A stretch of DNA of 15,806 nucleotides. It comes from CALMEH01 sp964548225. Its GTDB lineage: Bacteria > Acidobacteriota > Blastocatellia > Pyrinomonadales > Pyrinomonadaceae. Below, piece after piece: positions 12,832 to 15,806 of the stretch; the first letter of the stretch is position 1, and each line of letters begins with the position of its first letter. The stretch is from contig CAZJQP010000103.1 in assembly GCA_964548225.1 (NCBI GenBank), positions 1 through 15,806 of the forward strand, given 5' to 3'. The position numbers and the translations under genes are program-made. The notes under the pieces are model-generated. The model was not told where the DNA came from. It worked only from the letters and a program-made list of their open reading frames with translations, and did no database searches.

Positions 12832-12841
12832 NNNNNNNNNN
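12832..12841. other. Assembly gap (10 N)
   Basis: Ten N bases interrupt the sequence between the esterase gene and the ligase gene. The flanks are GC-rich (gggcgcggctc before, acccgccccc after), unlike the AT-leaning surroundings. cgcgccc at 12775-12781 can pair with gggcgcg at 12821-12827. The true gap length is unknown. Confidence 0.97.
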
Positions 12842-12905
12842 ACCCGCCCCCTTTTAATTCTCTTATTAAAAACTTATTCCGGCTTATGTCTGCCGCGTCT
12901 CTACG

Positions 12906-14279
12906 TTATCTTTTATGATGAGATTTCGGAAAACCTATCGAAATAGTGGCGATAACGGTCAGCAACAGAAAGAAAAAACCGTTTGAGGGCGTGCGAAGCG
13001 GAAAATCGAAAAAGCTGTGCAGAAGAACGCCGAAACAACCTGCGAGTGCGCCAATTGCAGTGTGGCGGCGGAAAAGATCGGTCGTTTTGCTCAAGGTTCG
13101 CAAAGTTTTCTTGAACAACAAAAAGATAAATCCGACAACGCACGCCAAGCCTAAAACTCCGGCTTCGGTAAGCATCTGCAAATAATCGTTGTGCGCTTGT
13201 TCGACGCGCAAAGTGCCGTTCCAAGTGTCGTATTGCGGGAAAACCGCGCCGAAAGCATTAAAACCAACTCCGAGAATCGGGTAATCGAAAAAGATTTTGA
13301 GCGCAGTTCTCCAAAAATGCGTTCTCCCGCTCGATAAATCCGCGCTGGCGTTTTGCAAACCTGTTCCGCGTAAAAGCGATTGATCGCCGCCAAGCAAAAA
13401 AACTGCGCCGAAAATAACCAAAACGAGTGCCACACCGCCGCCGATAAGCGCGAAATTTCGTCGGAAACCGCTCGATCTTCCGCCTTCTTTTTTGCCCAAA
13501 AGATTTGCCGCGATGATAAACGCCAAAACTCCCAAAAGACTTAATAATCCGCCACGCGAGCCGGTCAAAATTACTGCAATGCCCATTATTACGGCAGAAA
13601 TTATCAAAAGCAGATTTTTATCTTTCTTAACCGCTTTGCCGAACAAAAGGGCAATCGTCAAACCGATACTCATTTCCATAAACGCCGCGAAATGATGTTG
13701 ATTAACAAACGAGCCGAAAGAAATTGCTTGTGTCGAAGGGCGCAAACCGTAAATCGCTTCAAGGTTGGCAAGACGCTGTAAAATTCCGAAAAACGCCATT
13801 ATCGAAGCGAAAATGATGATGCTCGCAACGAGTCGTTGCAAGCGTTTGCGGCTATTGATAAACACGAGTGCGGCAGAAAAAAAGATGAGATAAATTATCA
13901 GTTGGATAACGGCAAAGCGCGTTGAATAACCATCAAGCGAAAGCGAATTGCCGCCGCCGCGAAACGGCAAAAGCTGAATTAAACCGATTAAAATCAAAGC
14001 CGCCAGCGGAATTTGCAAAACACTCGGACTAAACCGAAATTCTTTTGTGAAGAAGGATTCCAAACACCACAAACTCGCTATCAACCCGATAAAGATTGCC
14101 TGAAAACCCAAAGTCCAAACGTCAACCGCACCGTAAGCAACGGTAAAAATCATCGGCACAAAACAGAGCAAAGTAAAAATCACGCCGCTCAACCGCGAAG
14201 GATTTTCGTCAAAAACTTCCGCGTCTAACCATTCCGCAGATTTGGCAACGCCATTTGTCGTATTTTCTTCTGACACCAT
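12906..14279 (-). CDS. O-antigen ligase/polymerase (Wzy/WaaL) family membrane protein
   Basis: This 457-residue protein has roughly eleven to twelve hydrophobic segments between residues 31 and 450. It carries PF04932-type hallmarks: ILTGSRGGLLSLLG (Arg242), SSGRTHFWRTALKIFFDYPILGVGFNAF (Arg319), and a large periplasmic loop ending in EQAHNDYLQMLTEAGVLG (His363). Such enzymes join or polymerise undecaprenyl-linked glycans on the periplasmic side. The N-terminal ~30 residues are polar and cytosolic. The gene starts 22 bases after the stop codon of the TPR gene and is probably its operon partner. Ligase and polymerase cannot be separated from sequence alone. Confidence 0.92.
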   Translation of the reverse strand: MVSEENTTNGVAKSAEWLDAEVFDENPSRLSGVIFTLLCFVPMIFTVAYGAVDVWTLGFQAIFIGLIASLWCLESFFTKEFRFSPSVLQIPLAALILIGLIQLLPFRGGGNSLSLDGYSTRFAVIQLIIYLIFFSAALVFINSRKRLQRLVASIIIFASIMAFFGILQRLANLEAIYGLRPSTQAISFGSFVNQHHFAAFMEMSIGLTIALLFGKAVKKDKNLLLIISAVIMGIAVILTGSRGGLLSLLGVLAFIIAANLLGKKEGGRSSGFRRNFALIGGGVALVLVIFGAVFLLGGDQSLLRGTGLQNASADLSSGRTHFWRTALKIFFDYPILGVGFNAFGAVFPQYDTWNGTLRVEQAHNDYLQMLTEAGVLGLACVVGFIFLLFKKTLRTLSKTTDLFRRHTAIGALAGCFGVLLHSFFDFPLRTPSNGFFFLLLTVIATISIGFPKSHHKR

Positions 14280-14301
14280 AGTCGGATTTTCTAACTTTGC
14301 A

Positions 14302-15474
14302 CTAATTTAGACTAAAATCATCGAACCAAATTTTACCCGAAATCGGGCAAACCGTTGCTTTGCATTGATCGCGCACAAGGCGAATAATAACGGCTTCCGA
14401 ATTTTCAGGCGCGGTAAATTCGGTCTTTAGATGCGTCCAATCGGCGTTTGCCGAAATCGCATCCGTTGCGGCTAAAACTTTGCCGTCCGCCTCGTTGACG
14501 ATTTCCCAACGAAACGTCGCGGATGTTTTCAAATCAGCTTTGTAAAATGTTTCAAAACTGTATTTTCTACCCGCTTCAACCGCAACAAACTGCGAAACAT
14601 TGCGAAAATCTTTGCCGTCTGCCGAACTGAAAACAAATCCTAAGCTATTATTTCCGCCACGCTTTTGAGAAGTGTCAACGCCGATTTGCGGTTGTGTGCC
14701 GTCGGCAATTTGCCATTCAAAATCTTTTGCGTCCTCGTGCTTTTCGTTGACTTCAAATCCGCCGTTTGAAATTTTCCCGACGGCGAATTTATCCGCACCG
14801 ATAACTTCCGAAAGCATTTGAATTCCGCCGCGATATTTCTTTTGTTTGAGCAAATATGCGGCAAGCGCGGTTTTCATTTGCGGTGCGTCGCCGAGATTTT
14901 GTTTTATTTGACTTAAATCACCGTTGAAGGCTTGCCACGCGGCGGCAATTGCGGGATTTGCATATATCGCATCGTTTTCAGCGGCTCTGCGGATTTCGGC
15001 AAAGGCTTCGCTTGTCTTGTTTTGGCGTAATAAGTTGTTGCCGAGTGTCCATTGCACAAGCGAATAATTCGGTGCAAGTTTGGCGGCGCGGCGCAAGGCA
15101 TCTTCAGCACCTTGCACATTGCCGTTACGCTCTCGCGCTTTGCCCAAAGCCAGCCAAAGACGAAAATCATTCGGCGCAAGTGCGGCGGCGGCTTCATATT
15201 CGGCAAGCGATTTCGGCTGATTCTCAAGCAAAAAAGATTTATCGTAAAGCGTGGCAAGGGCATAATGAGTTTGCGGATCAGAAGGTGCTAAACCAACGGC
15301 AAATTCACCGATAGCAAGCGGATCGGCATCGGTTTGGTTCTCAGCCTTCAAAGCAATCGTGTGAGCAAATGCCCATTTTGCCGAAAAATATGCGCCAACC
15401 AAACACGCTAAAATTGCCGCAAGCGAAATTGCCCGAAGCGCGGAACTTTCAAGTTTGATTGATTTTATTGACAT
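14302..15474 (-). CDS. Membrane-anchored TPR protein with C-terminal beta-sandwich domain
   Basis: From the ATG at 15472-15474 this is a 390-residue protein. An upstream TTG (15510) in frame is less likely because it lies in a hairpin. One membrane segment is at about 15-37 (ISLAAILACLVGAYFSAKWAF). TPR-like helical repeats cover about 50-225, with pairs such as ADPLAIGEFAVGLAPSDPQTH and EDALRRAAKLAPNY. The C-terminal domain (about 236-390) looks like a carbohydrate-binding jelly roll, with NGGFE near the start, GRKYSFETFYKA, and KIWFDDFSLN at the end, plus Cys371 and Cys376. Its position directly before the ligase suggests a periplasmic accessory of glycan assembly. The domain assignments are by pattern only. 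Confidence 0.88.
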   Translation of the reverse strand: MSIKSIKLESSALRAISLAAILACLVGAYFSAKWAFAHTIALKAENQTDADPLAIGEFAVGLAPSDPQTHYALATLYDKSFLLENQPKSLAEYEAAAALAPNDFRLWLALGKARERNGNVQGAEDALRRAAKLAPNYSLVQWTLGNNLLRQNKTSEAFAEIRRAAENDAIYANPAIAAAWQAFNGDLSQIKQNLGDAPQMKTALAAYLLKQKKYRGGIQMLSEVIGADKFAVGKISNGGFEVNEKHEDAKDFEWQIADGTQPQIGVDTSQKRGGNNSLGFVFSSADGKDFRNVSQFVAVEAGRKYSFETFYKADLKTSATFRWEIVNEADGKVLAATDAISANADWTHLKTEFTAPENSEAVIIRLVRDQCKATVCPISGKIWFDDFSLN

Positions 15475-15480
15475 TTTTAA

Positions 15481-15518
15481 TTTGGTCTTTGGTCTTATCT
15501 CAAAAATCAAAGACCGAA
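15481..15518. repeat. Inverted repeat upstream of the TPR gene
   Basis: ggtctttg (15484-15491) pairs with caaagacc (15508-15515). The stem extends to about 11 bp with one G:U pair, and the loop is 16 bases. It lies between the stop codon of the upstream minus-strand gene and the TPR ATG. A partial direct copy, ggtctt, follows the left arm. Confidence 0.55.
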
Positions 15519-15525
15519 AAACATT

Positions 15526-15806
15526 TTATTCAAACTCCAATGGTTCGATAACCAACTGAGCGCGTTTGAGCGAAATATCTGTATCGCGGCAGATTTCGCG
15601 CACCTCTTCGATTCTTTCCTTTGAAATATTGCGGAACGAAATCAAAATTTCCTGCACATCGTTTTCACGGCAGATTTGAGGAAGCGAACCGTTTCCGCCG
15701 AAAACCGTCAAACCGTGAATGACTTTATCTTTTTTCATCGGGTCGTCGTCCACAAAACCGATTGGCACATAATTCCATTCGGGATTGTTTTTCAATTCGC
15801 GCAAAA
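15526..15806 (-). CDS. C-terminal part of a nucleotide-sugar/polysaccharide protein (CoA_binding_3/CapD-N-like)
   Basis: Only the last ~93 residues are in the window; the frame is open to the right edge, so the gene is partial at its 5' end. The segment contains YVPIGFVDDDPMKKDKVIHG, VFGGNGSLPQICRENDVQEILISF and a final ISLKRAQLVIEPLEFE. This matches the Rossmann-like domain seen at the N-terminus of CapD/FlaA1-type enzymes and at the C-terminus of some polyprenyl-phosphate glycosyltransferases of the WecA/MraY type. Because it ends here with no epimerase domain following, the second arrangement seems more likely. It is first in the minus-strand polysaccharide cluster, 51 bases before the TPR start. 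Confidence 0.78.
   Translation of the reverse strand, partial: LRELKNNPEWNYVPIGFVDDDPMKKDKVIHGLTVFGGNGSLPQICRENDVQEILISFRNISKERIEEVREICRDTDISLKRAQLVIEPLEFE

Noticed and set aside
15475..15510. Longer TPR protein starting at a TTG (15510)
   Set aside because: The ATG at 15472-15474 gives a better N-terminus before the membrane segment, and the TTG lies in the inverted repeat.
1..15806. tRNA, rRNA, riboswitch or insertion sequence
   Set aside because: No cloverleaf, conserved rRNA segment, recognisable riboswitch core or transposase gene was seen on either strand. The foldback at 11857-11970 is the only candidate mobile element.

Overview
The window looks like a chromosomal stretch from a didermal (Gram-negative-type) bacterium. 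Evidence for this is an O-antigen-ligase-type membrane protein, a periplasmic thiol-oxidation pair and several exported proteins. The AT-leaning codon use, long gene-specific intergenic palindromes and gene complement would fit an environmental Acidobacteriota-like genome (Blastocatellia/Pyrinomonadaceae); that assignment is inference only. A 10-base run of N at 12832-12841 shows that this is an assembled scaffold with a gap.

Layout. Bases 1-353 hold no secure gene but carry a 21-bp tandem array. A plus-strand group follows: dxs (isoprenoid precursor synthesis), a membrane-anchored DsbA-like oxidoreductase, and a VKOR-family protein that would re-oxidise it. A hairpin closes this group. Next is a two-gene unit encoding an ECF sigma factor and a zinc-free RskA-like anti-sigma factor, translationally coupled and ended by a clear intrinsic terminator. 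Then come a membrane-anchored SGNH hydrolase and a 488-residue protein with a C-terminal NucS-like PD-(D/E)XK nuclease domain. The nuclease gene is convergent with mnmA (tRNA 2-thiouridylase) and their stop codons are one base apart. Beyond mnmA are an unrecognised 142-residue protein (minus), a secreted redoxin with an altered active site (plus) and an exported 171-residue protein of unknown function (minus). The redoxin gene and the 171-residue-protein gene converge on a purine/pyrimidine inverted repeat. Plus-strand lipB follows.

The 611 bases after lipB are dense in repeats. They hold a second 21-bp-period array that opens with a perfect 26-bp inverted repeat, and further on a separate foldback with 24-bp perfect core arms. 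A plus-strand esterase and the scaffold gap come next. The right end is a minus-strand surface-polysaccharide cluster: a partial nucleotide-sugar/CapD-N-type domain protein, a membrane-anchored TPR protein with a C-terminal beta-sandwich-like domain, and an O-antigen ligase/polymerase family protein.

Most proteins belong to known families. I see no convincing new multi-gene system. The most unusual material is non-coding: two unrelated minisatellites sharing an exact 21-bp period, and intergenic inverted repeats each with its own sequence that abut or overlap gene ends. Among proteins, the NucS-like nuclease with its long unassigned N-terminal part and the single-cysteine redoxin deserve a second look.
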